A program made the position numbers and the translations under genes. From assembly GCF_022760925.1 (NCBI RefSeq), contig NZ_JAKTNT010000005.1, positions 62,001-126,000 on the forward strand: DNA of 64,000 bases, given 5' to 3'. Position 1 is the first letter of the stretch; each line of letters begins with the position of its first letter. The stretch is from Thermus hydrothermalis. GTDB lineage: Bacteria > Deinococcota > Deinococci > Deinococcales > Thermaceae. Shown here piece by piece: positions 43,532 to 52,705 of this stretch. The notes below the pieces were generated by a model. The model did not search any database, had not been told where the DNA came from, and saw only the letters and a list, made by a program, of their open reading frames with translations.

Positions 43532-46394
43532 ATAGGGGTAGGATAACCCGGAAAAGGCTCCCCTTGCCCTCCTCCGTCTCCACCTCTATCCGCCCCCCGT
43601 GGGCTTCCACGATGGCCTTGGAGATGTAAAGGCCAAGCCCGGTGCCCGAAACCCCGCGGGCGCCAGCGTTCTTGGCCCGGGCGTAGCGCTGGAAGAGCTT
43701 GGGAAGCTCCTCCTTGGGGATGCCGGGCCCGGTATCCTCCACCTCCAAAACGAGGGTATCCCCCTCCCCCCGGGCCCCAAGCCGGATGCGCCCCCCCTGG
43801 GGGGTGAACTTGAAGGCGTTGGAGAGGAGGTTCCCCACCACCTGAACCAGGCGCTCGGGGTCCGCCTCCACCACGGGGAGCTCCTCCACCTCCACCCGGA
43901 AATCCACCCCGGAAAGCCTCGCCACCCCTTGGAAGCTCTTGGCCAGCTCCAGGAGGTGGGGCCTCAGGTTCACGGGCCGCCGGTTCACCTCAAAGCGGCC
44001 CGCCTCGAGGCGGCTCGTGTCCAGGAGGTTGTCCACCATGGTCTTGAGGCGGAAGGCGCTTTCCAGGATGAGCTCCACGGACTCCTCGGCGCTCGGGGAA
44101 AGCCCCTCCTCCCGCAGAAGCTCCGCCAGGCCCATGATGACGGCGAGGGGGGTGCGGAGCTCGTGGGACACGGCGGCGATGAACTCGCCCTTGAGGCGCT
44201 CGGCCTCGAGGCGGGGCCTTAGGTCCCGCAGGTTCACCACCACGCCCGCTACCCGGGGCTCGTGGAGGAGGTTCCGGCCCCAGGCCTCCATGGGAATGGG
44301 GGTGCCGTCGGCGTGGAGGACGCGGAACTCCCCCGTGCGCACCTCCCCGGGGTGGGCGAGAAGCTCCCGGAAAAGGGCTTCGGCCAGGGAGCGGTCCTCG
44401 GGGTGGACGAAGTCCAGGCCGTTCACGGGCGCCCGCCTGTACCCCTCGGGGTCGTACCCCAAGACCCCCCGCACGCTGGCGCTCACAAAGCGGATATTCC
44501 CCTCCCCATCCAGGACGTAGACCACGTCCTGGGAGTGCTCCATAAGGGCCTTGAGCCGCTCCTCCTCCGCTTCCAAGAGCTCCAGAAAACGGGCCTTCTC
44601 CAGGACCAAGGCCAAAAGGGTCCCCACCTGGGCAAGCCGGGCCAAGAGGCGCTCGCCGAAGCGCCGCCCCTTGCGGTAGCCCAAAAGGAGCCCCCCCCGG
44701 AACGCCCCAGCACGGAAGGGCACCACCAAGGCGCTTTGCAGGCCCAAGGAGGCGGCAAGGGCGCAGTCCCTCGGATGAAGCTCTTCCACCCCCAAAGGGC
44801 TTTCCTCCTCCAGGGCCCGATCCAGCAGGTTGGGTTGGGGCAGGGAAGCGGGCAAGGAGCAGGTGGCGAAGAGCACCCCTTCCCCTTCCGCCAGAAGCAC
44901 CCCCTCGTCCGCGGCGAAAAGGACCAAGAGGCGGCGCACGATGGCCTCCCCCAAGGCCTTTATCCCCTTCTCCCGCAACGCCGCCTGGGCCAGGTCCACC
45001 AGGGCCTGGGTGAAGACCACCTGCTCCCTCAGGGCCCTTTCCATGCGCACCCGCTCGCTGATGTCGTGGAGGACCAGGATGCGCATCTCCCCCACAACCC
45101 GGCCCCGGACGCTGTAGCTCCGCCCCCCCAAGGCAAGCTCTAGCCTCCCCCCTTCCAGGGCTGGGCCTAAGGCGGCGGGGAGGTCCTCCAGGGCCACCTC
45201 GGGTCCCAAGCCCAAGGCCTCCCGCGCCCGGGGGTTGGCGAAACCCCTATCCCCAAAAAGGACCACCACCCCATCGGGAAGGTCTTCCAGCACCTGGGAT
45301 AGCCGCTTTCGCTCCGCCGCCAGGGCCAGGGAAAGCTGGGTCTTTTCCCGGTAGAGCTTGGCGTTCTTCAGGGCTACCCCGGCCACTCCGGCCAAAAGCT
45401 CCACGTAGCCCACCTCCTCCTGTCCCACCGGGGGGCCACCCGGGCCGTGGTCCACCGCCACCACCCCTAAGGGTTCCTCCTCGGCCAGGATAGGCACGTA
45501 GGCCACCGTGGGCCCCGTGTCCTGGCCCACGCCTGGAGGAAGCTTCTCCCGCTCCAAAACCAGGGTCTTCCGCTCCCGAACCGCCCGGGCCAAGGGGTCA
45601 GGGGAGGCCTCTAGAAGGAGGTGGATACGGCTCCTGCCCTCCGTCCAATACACTTCCCGACCCCGGACGGTGAGGTGCCCCTCCAAGCGGCCTTCCTTGG
45701 CCAAGGCCACGGTAACCCGGAAAAAGCCAAACCGCTCGGATAGCGCCCGGGCCAAGGTTTCCAGCACGGCGCTGGGCTCTAGCGAGCGGGCCACCTCCCG
45801 GGCCAAGGCGCTCACGTGGGAGAGGGCCTCCACGTGCCGGGAAAGCTTCTCCAAGGCGGCGTTTCGGCTCGCCAGGAGCTCTCCGTTTTTCAGGGCCAAG
45901 GCGGTGAGTTGGGCGAGGAGGGGCAGGGTGGGCTCTAGGGCCTGGGGGACGCCCTCGAGGCTAAGCACCCCCTTGGCGCCGAAGCGGGGACAGGAGGGGC
46001 AGACCATGGCCCGGGTTTCCCGGGTGGCCCGAGGGCGCTCTTGGCAACGGGCCTCGGGATCGCTCCAGCAAAAGAGGGCCTCCTCCCCCACCACGGGTAA
46101 AAGCCACTCCTCGCCCCGCTTCACCGGTCCTTCGGCGAAAAAGGCTTCCTGCACCGGCCCCTTGCGGTAAAGGGGCAGGGCGATGGCGGAAACCGTGTAG
46201 TGCCGCCCCCGCCCCGAGGCCACCTCGCCCACCAGTTCCCGGGTGGAAGGGTGGTAGAGAAAAAGGGCCGCCCGCTCCACCCCTTCCTCCGTGGCCACCT
46301 CGAGGAGGTTGCGAAGAATCTGCACCGGCTCCAAATCCTTAAGAAGGGCCCTTTGGAAGCGGGCCAGCACCGCAAGTTGCCCGGCCAATCTCAT
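43503..46394 (-). CDS. Soluble multi-sensor histidine kinase (GAF-GAF-PAS-GAF-PAS-HisKA-HATPase)
   Basis: A 963-residue kinase with no membrane segment. By pattern: GAF about 10-165, GAF about 200-345, a PAS-like segment about 360-450, GAF about 460-615, PAS about 625-735, then the HisKA box with His 744 (AAVSHELRTPLAVIMG) and the HATPase domain (NLLSNAFKF, EDTGPGIP, GTGLGLYISKA). The first GAF domain contains a cluster Cys 109, 117, 132 and 135 that could bind metal or an Fe-S centre. It ends with a 29-bp overlap with the response regulator gene. The signal is unknown. Confidence 0.87.
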   Translation of the reverse strand: MRLAGQLAVLARFQRALLKDLEPVQILRNLLEVATEEGVERAALFLYHPSTRELVGEVASGRGRHYTVSAIALPLYRKGPVQEAFFAEGPVKRGEEWLLPVVGEEALFCWSDPEARCQERPRATRETRAMVCPSCPRFGAKGVLSLEGVPQALEPTLPLLAQLTALALKNGELLASRNAALEKLSRHVEALSHVSALAREVARSLEPSAVLETLARALSERFGFFRVTVALAKEGRLEGHLTVRGREVYWTEGRSRIHLLLEASPDPLARAVRERKTLVLEREKLPPGVGQDTGPTVAYVPILAEEEPLGVVAVDHGPGGPPVGQEEVGYVELLAGVAGVALKNAKLYREKTQLSLALAAERKRLSQVLEDLPDGVVVLFGDRGFANPRAREALGLGPEVALEDLPAALGPALEGGRLELALGGRSYSVRGRVVGEMRILVLHDISERVRMERALREQVVFTQALVDLAQAALREKGIKALGEAIVRRLLVLFAADEGVLLAEGEGVLFATCSLPASLPQPNLLDRALEEESPLGVEELHPRDCALAASLGLQSALVVPFRAGAFRGGLLLGYRKGRRFGERLLARLAQVGTLLALVLEKARFLELLEAEEERLKALMEHSQDVVYVLDGEGNIRFVSASVRGVLGYDPEGYRRAPVNGLDFVHPEDRSLAEALFRELLAHPGEVRTGEFRVLHADGTPIPMEAWGRNLLHEPRVAGVVVNLRDLRPRLEAERLKGEFIAAVSHELRTPLAVIMGLAELLREEGLSPSAEESVELILESAFRLKTMVDNLLDTSRLEAGRFEVNRRPVNLRPHLLELAKSFQGVARLSGVDFRVEVEELPVVEADPERLVQVVGNLLSNAFKFTPQGGRIRLGARGEGDTLVLEVEDTGPGIPKEELPKLFQRYARAKNAGARGVSGTGLGLYISKAIVEAHGGRIEVETEEGKGSLFRVILPLYGPHPAGGG

Positions 46395-46423
46395 CTGCCT
46401 CCAATGGTAGCATGGGGCCTGGG

Positions 46424-46452
46424 TTGCAAGGGGAAGGGCAAAATCTTAGACT
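46424..46452 (+). promoter_or_regulatory. Promoter of the acd-etfBA operon
   Basis: A -35 TTGCAA (46424-46429) and a -10 TAGACT (46447-46452) are 17 bp apart. The start near 46459 gives a 33-base leader ending in a GGGGAGG ribosome site before the ATG at 46492. Confidence 0.6.
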
Positions 46453-46491
46453 TGGTCAAAGAGTGGACCCCTTGCCCAGGGGAGGTCGGGT

Positions 46492-47637
<1,146 letters not shown>

Positions 47638-47648
47638 AAGGAGGCAGG

Positions 47649-48392
47649 ATGAAGTTCGTGGCGGTCATCAGGCAGGTCCCCGACGGGGAGAGCAGGCTCA
47701 AGATCCAAGGCGGCCGGGTGGACCTTTCCGGGGCCACCCTGATCCTGGACCAGATGGACGAGTACGCCGTGGAAGAAGCCCTCCGCCTCAAGGAGAAGCA
47801 CGGCGGCGAGGCCATCGTGGTGGGCTTCGGCCCCGAGCGGACGGAAGAGGCCATCCGCACCGCCTTGGCCATGGGGTGCGACCGGGGGGTGCACGTGGTT
47901 TACGAGGGCTACGCCGACCCCGTGACCGTGGCCGAAGCCCTGGCGGACGTGGTGCGGGAGGAGGCCCCCACCCTGGTCCTCACCGGGGGGCAGCAAGCGG
48001 ACTGGGATAGCCAGGCCCTGGGGGCCGCCCTGGCGGAGGCCCTGGGGGTGCCGGTGGTGTCCTGGACCACGGCCTTGGAGCTAGAAGGGGAAACGGCCAA
48101 GGCCAAGCACGACCTAGACGAGGGGGCGGAGTGGGTCCGGGTAAGGCTTCCCGCCGTCTTCACCACGCAGCAGGGCCTGAACGAGCCCCGCTACCCCACC
48201 CTTCCCGGCATCATGAAGGCCAAGAAGAAGGAGATAAGGAAGGTGGCCTTCACTGGAACGCCTAAGGTGGAAATCCTCGAGGAGAGCATCCAGGAAAAGG
48301 CCCGCCTGCAGAGGATCCTGGACGGGAAGGACCCCGTGGCGGCGGCGGAGGAGCTGGTGCGGCTTCTCCACGAAGAGGCCAAGGTGCTTTAG
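47649..48392 (+). CDS. etfB: Electron transfer flavoprotein beta subunit
   Basis: A 247-residue subunit that binds AMP and the partner dehydrogenase. The start MKFVAVIRQVPDGESRLKIQ, LDQMDEYAVEEALRLKE, TGGQQADWDSQALGAALAEA and LPAVFTTQQGLNEPRYPTLP are typical. The ATG at 47649 follows gaggcagg-type ribosome sequence; an in-frame ATG at 47634 is less well placed. It belongs to the acd-etfB-etfA operon. Confidence 0.92.
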   Translation: MKFVAVIRQVPDGESRLKIQGGRVDLSGATLILDQMDEYAVEEALRLKEKHGGEAIVVGFGPERTEEAIRTALAMGCDRGVHVVYEGYADPVTVAEALADVVREEAPTLVLTGGQQADWDSQALGAALAEALGVPVVSWTTALELEGETAKAKHDLDEGAEWVRVRLPAVFTTQQGLNEPRYPTLPGIMKAKKKEIRKVAFTGTPKVEILEESIQEKARLQRILDGKDPVAAAEELVRLLHEEAKVL

Positions 48393-48401
48393 GAGGTGGC
48401 T

Positions 48402-49346
48402 ATGGTTCTTGTGGTTCTGGACCACGATGGGAACAAGCTAAGGAAGGGGAGCCTCGAGGCCCTCACCCGGGCCCGGGCCCTGGCGGAGGCCTTGGGCACC
48501 CGGGTGGCTGGGGTCCTCCTGGCGGAGGACAAGGCCCCGGTGGAGGAGGCCCGAAGCTACGTGGAGACCCTCTACACCGCCACGCTAGGCCCCTATACGG
48601 CCGAACGGTGGGCGGCTGGGGTCTTGGCGGCGGCCCAGGAGGCGGGCGCCCAGGCGGTGGTGGCCCCCTCCTCCCGGCAAAGCCGCACCTACCTGGGCCG
48701 GGTGGCCTACGCCCTGAAGGCGGGACTCTTGGAGGACACCTTGGAAAGCGGGGTGGAGGGCGGGGCGGTGGTGGCCACCCGCTACGCCTACCTGAACCGG
48801 GTGACGCAGAGGGTGCGCGCCCCCCTCCCCGTGGTCCTCACGGTGAAGCCCAACACCACCCCCCTGGCGGAGCCCCTTGCGGCCCAGGGGGAGGTGCGGC
48901 CCCTGGAGGTGCCGGCTGTGCCCACCGTGGAGGTGCTGGAGCGCCTCCAGGAGGAGAAGAAGGGGGTTTCCCTCACCGAGGCGGACATCGTGGTCACGGG
49001 AGGGCGGGGCATGGGGAGCCCCGAGGCCTTCCGCCTGGTGGAGGAGCTCGCCGCCCTCTTGGGCGGGGCCGTGGGCGCCACCCGGGCGGTGGTGGACGCC
49101 GGCTGGCGGCCCTACAGCGAGCAGGTGGGCCAGACGGGCAAGACGGTGCAACCTTCCCTCTACATCGCCCTAGGGGTGTCGGGGGCCGTGCAGCACCTGG
49201 CGGGGATGAACAAGAGCAAGTACATCGTGGCGGTGAACAAGGACCCCGAGGCCCCCATCTTCAAGCACGCCGACTATGGCATCGTGGGGGACGTGCACCA
49301 GGTGGTCCCCGCCCTGATTGAAGCGGTGAAGAAGCTAAAGGACTAG
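48402..49346 (+). CDS. etfA: Electron transfer flavoprotein alpha subunit
   Basis: A 314-residue FAD-binding subunit. The FAD region is clear ([60 protein letters not shown] and [21 protein letters not shown]). The ATG at 48402 is well spaced after AGGAGG; a GTG two codons earlier is less likely. Electrons from acyl-CoA dehydrogenases would go to ETF-quinone oxidoreductase, which is not in this window. A strong bidirectional terminator follows. Confidence 0.93.
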   Translation: MVLVVLDHDGNKLRKGSLEALTRARALAEALGTRVAGVLLAEDKAPVEEARSYVETLYTATLGPYTAERWAAGVLAAAQEAGAQAVVAPSSRQSRTYLGRVAYALKAGLLEDTLESGVEGGAVVATRYAYLNRVTQRVRAPLPVVLTVKPNTTPLAEPLAAQGEVRPLEVPAVPTVEVLERLQEEKKGVSLTEADIVVTGGRGMGSPEAFRLVEELAALLGGAVGATRAVVDAGWRPYSEQVGQTGKTVQPSLYIALGVSGAVQHLAGMNKSKYIVAVNKDPEAPIFKHADYGIVGDVHQVVPALIEAVKKLKD

Positions 49347-49388
49347 AAAAAAAAGGCCCGCCGGGGCTTCCCCCGGCGGGCTTTCCCT
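49347..49388. terminator. Bidirectional Rho-independent terminator
   Basis: A perfect 11-bp stem, GCCCGCCGGGG (49356-49366) with CCCCGGCGGGC (49371-49381), closes a CTTC loop. The plus-strand transcript of etfA meets a T-rich tail (tttccctt), and the minus-strand transcript of the small membrane-protein gene meets eight U residues from the A8 at 49347-49354. Confidence 0.88.
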
Positions 49389-49810
49389 TAGCCCCGCTCC
49401 CCAGGGGGCGGGGGTGCGCCTTCTTCGGTCATGCGGGAGGCCTCGAGGTCGGGAGAAGCTTGGGTTGGCGCCTCGGCCTTAGGCTCCTGCCCCCGGAGGA
49501 GGCGGAGGAGAAGGTAGAGAAGCACCGCCGCCACCACCACGCCCACGGCGTAGGGCCAGACAGGGGCGCCGCCCGCCTCGGGTACCTCGGGCAGGGAGAG
49601 GGGCGGTGTAGGCGCCTGGAAGACCTCTTCCTCCAGCTTCCCCACCCGCTCGGCAAGCCCCTTGATGGCCTCTTCCTGGGCGGTTACCCGGGCCTCCAGG
49701 GCCGCCACCTTGGCCCTCAGGCCTTGGTAGCTGGCGTAGGCCGCATAGCCTCCCCAGGCCAAAAGCCCCAGCAAAATAAGCGCCAAGAGATACCAAAGCC
49801 ACCTTCGCAC
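49388..49810 (-). CDS. Small coiled-coil protein with two membrane helices
   Basis: A 140-residue protein of unknown function. An N-terminal hydrophobic helix (WLWYLLALILLGLLAWGGYA) is followed by a heptad stretch (about residues 30-64, RAKVAALEARVTAQEEAIKG and on), a Pro-rich linker, a second helix (YAVGVVVAAVLLYLLLRLL) and a polar, Pro/Glu-rich tail. The GTG start follows a near-ideal aaggaggtgaag ribosome site. It is transcribed alone and ends at the bidirectional terminator. Confidence 0.8.
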   Translation of the reverse strand: MRRWLWYLLALILLGLLAWGGYAAYASYQGLRAKVAALEARVTAQEEAIKGLAERVGKLEEEVFQAPTPPLSLPEVPEAGGAPVWPYAVGVVVAAVLLYLLLRLLRGQEPKAEAPTQASPDLEASRMTEEGAPPPPGERG

Positions 49811-49860
49811 GCTTCACCTCCTTCCCAGGCGGCCTTTCCTGGAAGCCTGCCTGGTTTCTT

Positions 49861-49866
49861 AGTGTA
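49861..49866 (-). promoter_or_regulatory. -10 element of the small membrane-protein gene
   Basis: On the minus strand TACACT, in TGATACACTAA, lies about 50 bases before the GTG. It overlaps the promoter region of the divergent carboxylase gene, whose own -10 candidate TATCAT is at 49865-49870. Confidence 0.4.
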
Positions 49867-49880
49867 TCATGACGGCCAGT

Positions 49881-51446
49881 ATGGCGGATAATGCCCGGCT
49901 CATCCTGGATGAGCTCTTGGCGGAGCTTGAAGAAAGGCGCAAAAAGGTGCTTTTGGGCGGGGGGAAAGAGCGCATAGAAAAGCAGCACCAGCAGGGCAAG
50001 CTCACCGCTCGGGAGCGGATCGATTACCTCCTGGACCCCGGGAGTTTCGTGGAGCTCATGCCCTTTGCCGAGCACCTGGAAACCGGGCTCATGGAGGGCC
50101 TCGAGGCGCCCGCGGACGGGGTGGTGACGGGCTACGGCACCATCGGCGGCCGCCTCGTCTTCGTCTTCAGCCAGGACTTCACCGTCCTGGGCGGCTCCTT
50201 GGGCAAGATGCACGGGCGCAAGATCGCAAGCCTCATGGACCTGGCCGCCAAGGTGGGAGCCCCCATCATCGGCCTCAACGACTCCGCCGGGGCCCGCATC
50301 CAAGAAGGGGTGGATAGCCTCTCCGGCTACGGGGAGGTCTTCTACCGCAACGCCATCTACTCCGGGGTGGTGCCCCAGATCTCCGCCATCCTGGGCCCTT
50401 GCGCCGGGGGAGCCGTCTACAGCCCCGCCATGACCGACTTCATCCTCATGAGCCGGGGCACCAGCTACATGTTCATCACCGGCCCCGAGGTTATTAAAAG
50501 CGTCACCCGCGAGGAGGTGACCTTTGAGGAGCTGGGCGGGGCCGACGTGCACATGGAGAAAAGCGGCGTGGCCCACCTGGAAGGAGAAAGCGACCAGGAG
50601 GTCTTGGACCTCATCAAGAAGCTCCTCGCCTACCTGCCGCAAAACTCCCGGGAAAAGCCCCCGGTGCTAGACCCCAAGGACGACCCCTTCCGGCCCACCC
50701 CGGAGCTCCTGGACCTCGTCCACCCCGACGCCCGCAGGCCCTACAACATGCACCAGGTAATCCGCACCCTGTTGGACGAGGGGGAGTTTTTGGAAATCCA
50801 GCCCGGCTTCGCCAAAAACATCATCGTGGGCCTGGGGCGGCTTGGCGGCTACCCCGTGGGGGTCATCGCCAACAACCCCCGGTTCATGGCCGGGGCCCTG
50901 GACATCAACGCCTCGGACAAGGCCGCCCGCTTCATCCGCACCATGGACGCCTTCAACATCCCCCTCCTCACCCTGGTGGACGTGACGGGCTTCCTTCCCG
51001 GAGTGGCCCAGGAGCACGGGGGCATCATCCGCCACGGGGCCAAGATGCTCTTCGCCTACGCCGAGGCCACGGTGCCCAAGATCACCCTCATCGTCCGCAA
51101 GGCCTACGGCGGGGCCTACCTGGCCATGAACTCCAAGGACATGGGGGCGGACGTGGTCCTGGCCTGGCCCACCGCCTCCGTGGCGGTGATGGGGGCGGAA
51201 GGGGCGGCCAACATCATCTACCGCAAGGAGATCCAGGCCTCCCCCAACCCCGAGGAAACCCGCCGCAAGAAGATTGAGGAGTACCGCCAGGCCTTTGACA
51301 ACCCCTGGGTGGCGGCGGCCCGGGGCTACATTGACGACGTCATAGACCCCAAGGACACCCGCCGCCTCCTCTACCTGCACCTCAGGATGCTTTGGGACAA
51401 GAAGGAGGAGAGGCCACCCAAGAAGCACGACAATATCCCCCTCTAA
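49881..51446 (+). CDS. Acyl-CoA carboxylase carboxyltransferase (beta) subunit
   Basis: A 521-residue crotonase-fold carboxyltransferase of the PccB/MccB type. It has two halves: residues about 20-260 (LTARERIDYLLDPGSFVEL, LNDSAGARIQEGVDSLSGYG, GPCAGGAVYSPAMTDF) and about 280-510 (NNPRFMAGALDINASDKAAR, DVTGFLPGVAQEHGGIIRHG, RKAYGGAYLAMNSKDMGAD). It transfers the biotin carboxyl group to propionyl-CoA or a related acyl-CoA. No biotin carboxylase gene is adjacent. ATG 49881 is four codons after an ATG at 49869 that lies within the -10 region, so 49881 is preferred. Confidence 0.9.
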   Translation: MADNARLILDELLAELEERRKKVLLGGGKERIEKQHQQGKLTARERIDYLLDPGSFVELMPFAEHLETGLMEGLEAPADGVVTGYGTIGGRLVFVFSQDFTVLGGSLGKMHGRKIASLMDLAAKVGAPIIGLNDSAGARIQEGVDSLSGYGEVFYRNAIYSGVVPQISAILGPCAGGAVYSPAMTDFILMSRGTSYMFITGPEVIKSVTREEVTFEELGGADVHMEKSGVAHLEGESDQEVLDLIKKLLAYLPQNSREKPPVLDPKDDPFRPTPELLDLVHPDARRPYNMHQVIRTLLDEGEFLEIQPGFAKNIIVGLGRLGGYPVGVIANNPRFMAGALDINASDKAARFIRTMDAFNIPLLTLVDVTGFLPGVAQEHGGIIRHGAKMLFAYAEATVPKITLIVRKAYGGAYLAMNSKDMGADVVLAWPTASVAVMGAEGAANIIYRKEIQASPNPEETRRKKIEEYRQAFDNPWVAAARGYIDDVIDPKDTRRLLYLHLRMLWDKKEERPPKKHDNIPL

Positions 51447-51509
51447 ACCCCTCCTCCCCAACCCCGCCGGTACCTGCTCTTCCGAGTCCATCCACGAGGC
51501 GTGCCTGGG

Positions 51510-51515
51510 TAAACT
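51510..51515 (+). promoter_or_regulatory. -10 element of the LuxR-type regulator gene
   Basis: TAAACT lies eight bases before the ATG at 51524, which suggests a leader of one or two bases. No clear -35 is present. Confidence 0.4.
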
Positions 51516-51523
51516 GGAAGCAG

Positions 51524-52039
51524 ATGCTGAAGGTTTGGCTCCAGGTACCCCTACGCGCCTATCAAGAGGCGTTGGAAGCCCAGCTTGGGGCTTGGGGCCT
51601 CGAGGTGGTGACCCACCCCTTCCAGGCCCAGGTGGGGCTGGTGGAGGCGGGCCGCGAGGTCCCCGCCCCACCCCCTGTGCCCGCGGTGATCCTGCTTCGG
51701 GACAAGGAGCAAGCGCCCCAGGCCCTCAAAAAGGGGTACCGGGGCTACCTCTACCCCGAGCAGGGCCTCGAGGTCCTGGCCAAGGCCCTGGAGGCGGTGG
51801 CCCGGGGCGAGGTCTGGGCCGAGCGCAAGGTGGTGGCCACCTTGGTGGGGGAACCCCTCCCCCACCTCACGCCCAGGGAAAAGGAGGTGGCGGCCTTGGC
51901 GGCTTTGGGCCTTTCCAACGAGGAGATTGCCAAGGAGCTCGGCATCTCGGTGAAGACGGTGAAGGCCCACCTTTCCCTGGTTTTCCAAAAGCTCGGGGTC
52001 AAGAAGCGAAGCGAGCTGGCCCACGTGAGGTTTCTCTAA
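51524..52039 (+). CDS. LuxR/NarL-type regulator with degenerate receiver-like N-terminus
   Basis: A 171-residue regulator. The C-terminal GerE-type helix-turn-helix is LTPREKEVAALAALGLS followed by NEEIAKELGISVKTVKAHL. Residues 1-105 are about the size of a receiver domain and have similar strands (VGLVEAG, AVILLRDKEQ, GYLYPEQGLEVLAKALEAV) but lack the phosphoryl Asp and the conserved Lys. It may be an atypical response regulator that works without phosphorylation. It starts 78 bp after the carboxylase gene and ends 6 bp before the UDG gene. Confidence 0.78.
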   Translation: MLKVWLQVPLRAYQEALEAQLGAWGLEVVTHPFQAQVGLVEAGREVPAPPPVPAVILLRDKEQAPQALKKGYRGYLYPEQGLEVLAKALEAVARGEVWAERKVVATLVGEPLPHLTPREKEVAALAALGLSNEEIAKELGISVKTVKAHLSLVFQKLGVKKRSELAHVRFL

Positions 52040-52045
52040 AAGCCC

Positions 52046-52705
52046 ATGGACCTGGAAAGCTTTCGCCAAGAGCTCACCGCCTGCCGCCTCTGCCCCCGGC
52101 TCGTGGCCTGGCGGGAAGGGGTGGCGGGAAGGAAAAGGGCCTTCCGCCACGAGCCCTACTGGGCTAGGCCCGTGCCCGGCTTCGGGGACCCCGAGGCGCG
52201 CCTCGTCCTCTTCGGCCTCGCCCCCGGGGCCCACGGCTCCAACCGCACGGGCCGGCCCTTCACCGGGGACGCCTCGGGAGCCTTCCTCTACCCCCTCCTC
52301 CACGAGGCGGGGCTTTCCAACAAGCCCGAAAGCCACCCTGGGGATGACCTAAGGCTCTATGGCGTCTACCTCACGGCGGCGGTGCGGTGCGCCCCGCCTG
52401 GGAACAAGCCCACGCCGGAGGAGCTCAGGGCGTGCGCCCGCTGGACGGCGGTGGAGCTCGGCCTCCTTCGGAAAGCCCAGGTTTACCTGGCCCTGGGGCG
52501 GATCGCCCACGAGGCCCTCCTGGACCACTTGGGCCTGAGAAGGAGCGCCTACCCCTTCCGCCACGGGGCCCACTACCCCTTGCCCGAGGGGAGGCACCTC
52601 CTCTGTAGCTACCACGTTTCCCGCCAGAACACGCAAACGGGCAAGCTCACCCGGGAGATGTTCCTGGAGGTCCTCCTAAGGGCTAAAGCCCTCGCCGGGC
52701 TTTGA
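52046..52705 (+). CDS. udgB: Family 5 uracil-DNA glycosylase (UDGb)
   Basis: A 219-residue DNA-repair glycosylase. The family 5 motif GLAPGAHGSNRTGRPFTGD lacks the catalytic Asp/Asn of other UDG families, and the second motif is SYHVSRQNTQTGKL. Cysteines 13 and 16 (CRLC) with two later ones (VRCAPPGNK, ACARW) should bind [4Fe-4S]. It removes uracil and some deaminated bases, useful at high temperature. It overlaps the convergent polX by 23 bp; this pair is known together in Thermus (recalled). Confidence 0.9.
   Translation: MDLESFRQELTACRLCPRLVAWREGVAGRKRAFRHEPYWARPVPGFGDPEARLVLFGLAPGAHGSNRTGRPFTGDASGAFLYPLLHEAGLSNKPESHPGDDLRLYGVYLTAAVRCAPPGNKPTPEELRACARWTAVELGLLRKAQVYLALGRIAHEALLDHLGLRRSAYPFRHGAHYPLPEGRHLLCSYHVSRQNTQTGKLTREMFLEVLLRAKALAGL

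Noticed and set aside
49869-49880. ATG at 49869 as the start of the carboxylase gene
   Set aside because: It overlaps a plausible -10 (TATCAT), and the protein gains only four non-conserved residues.
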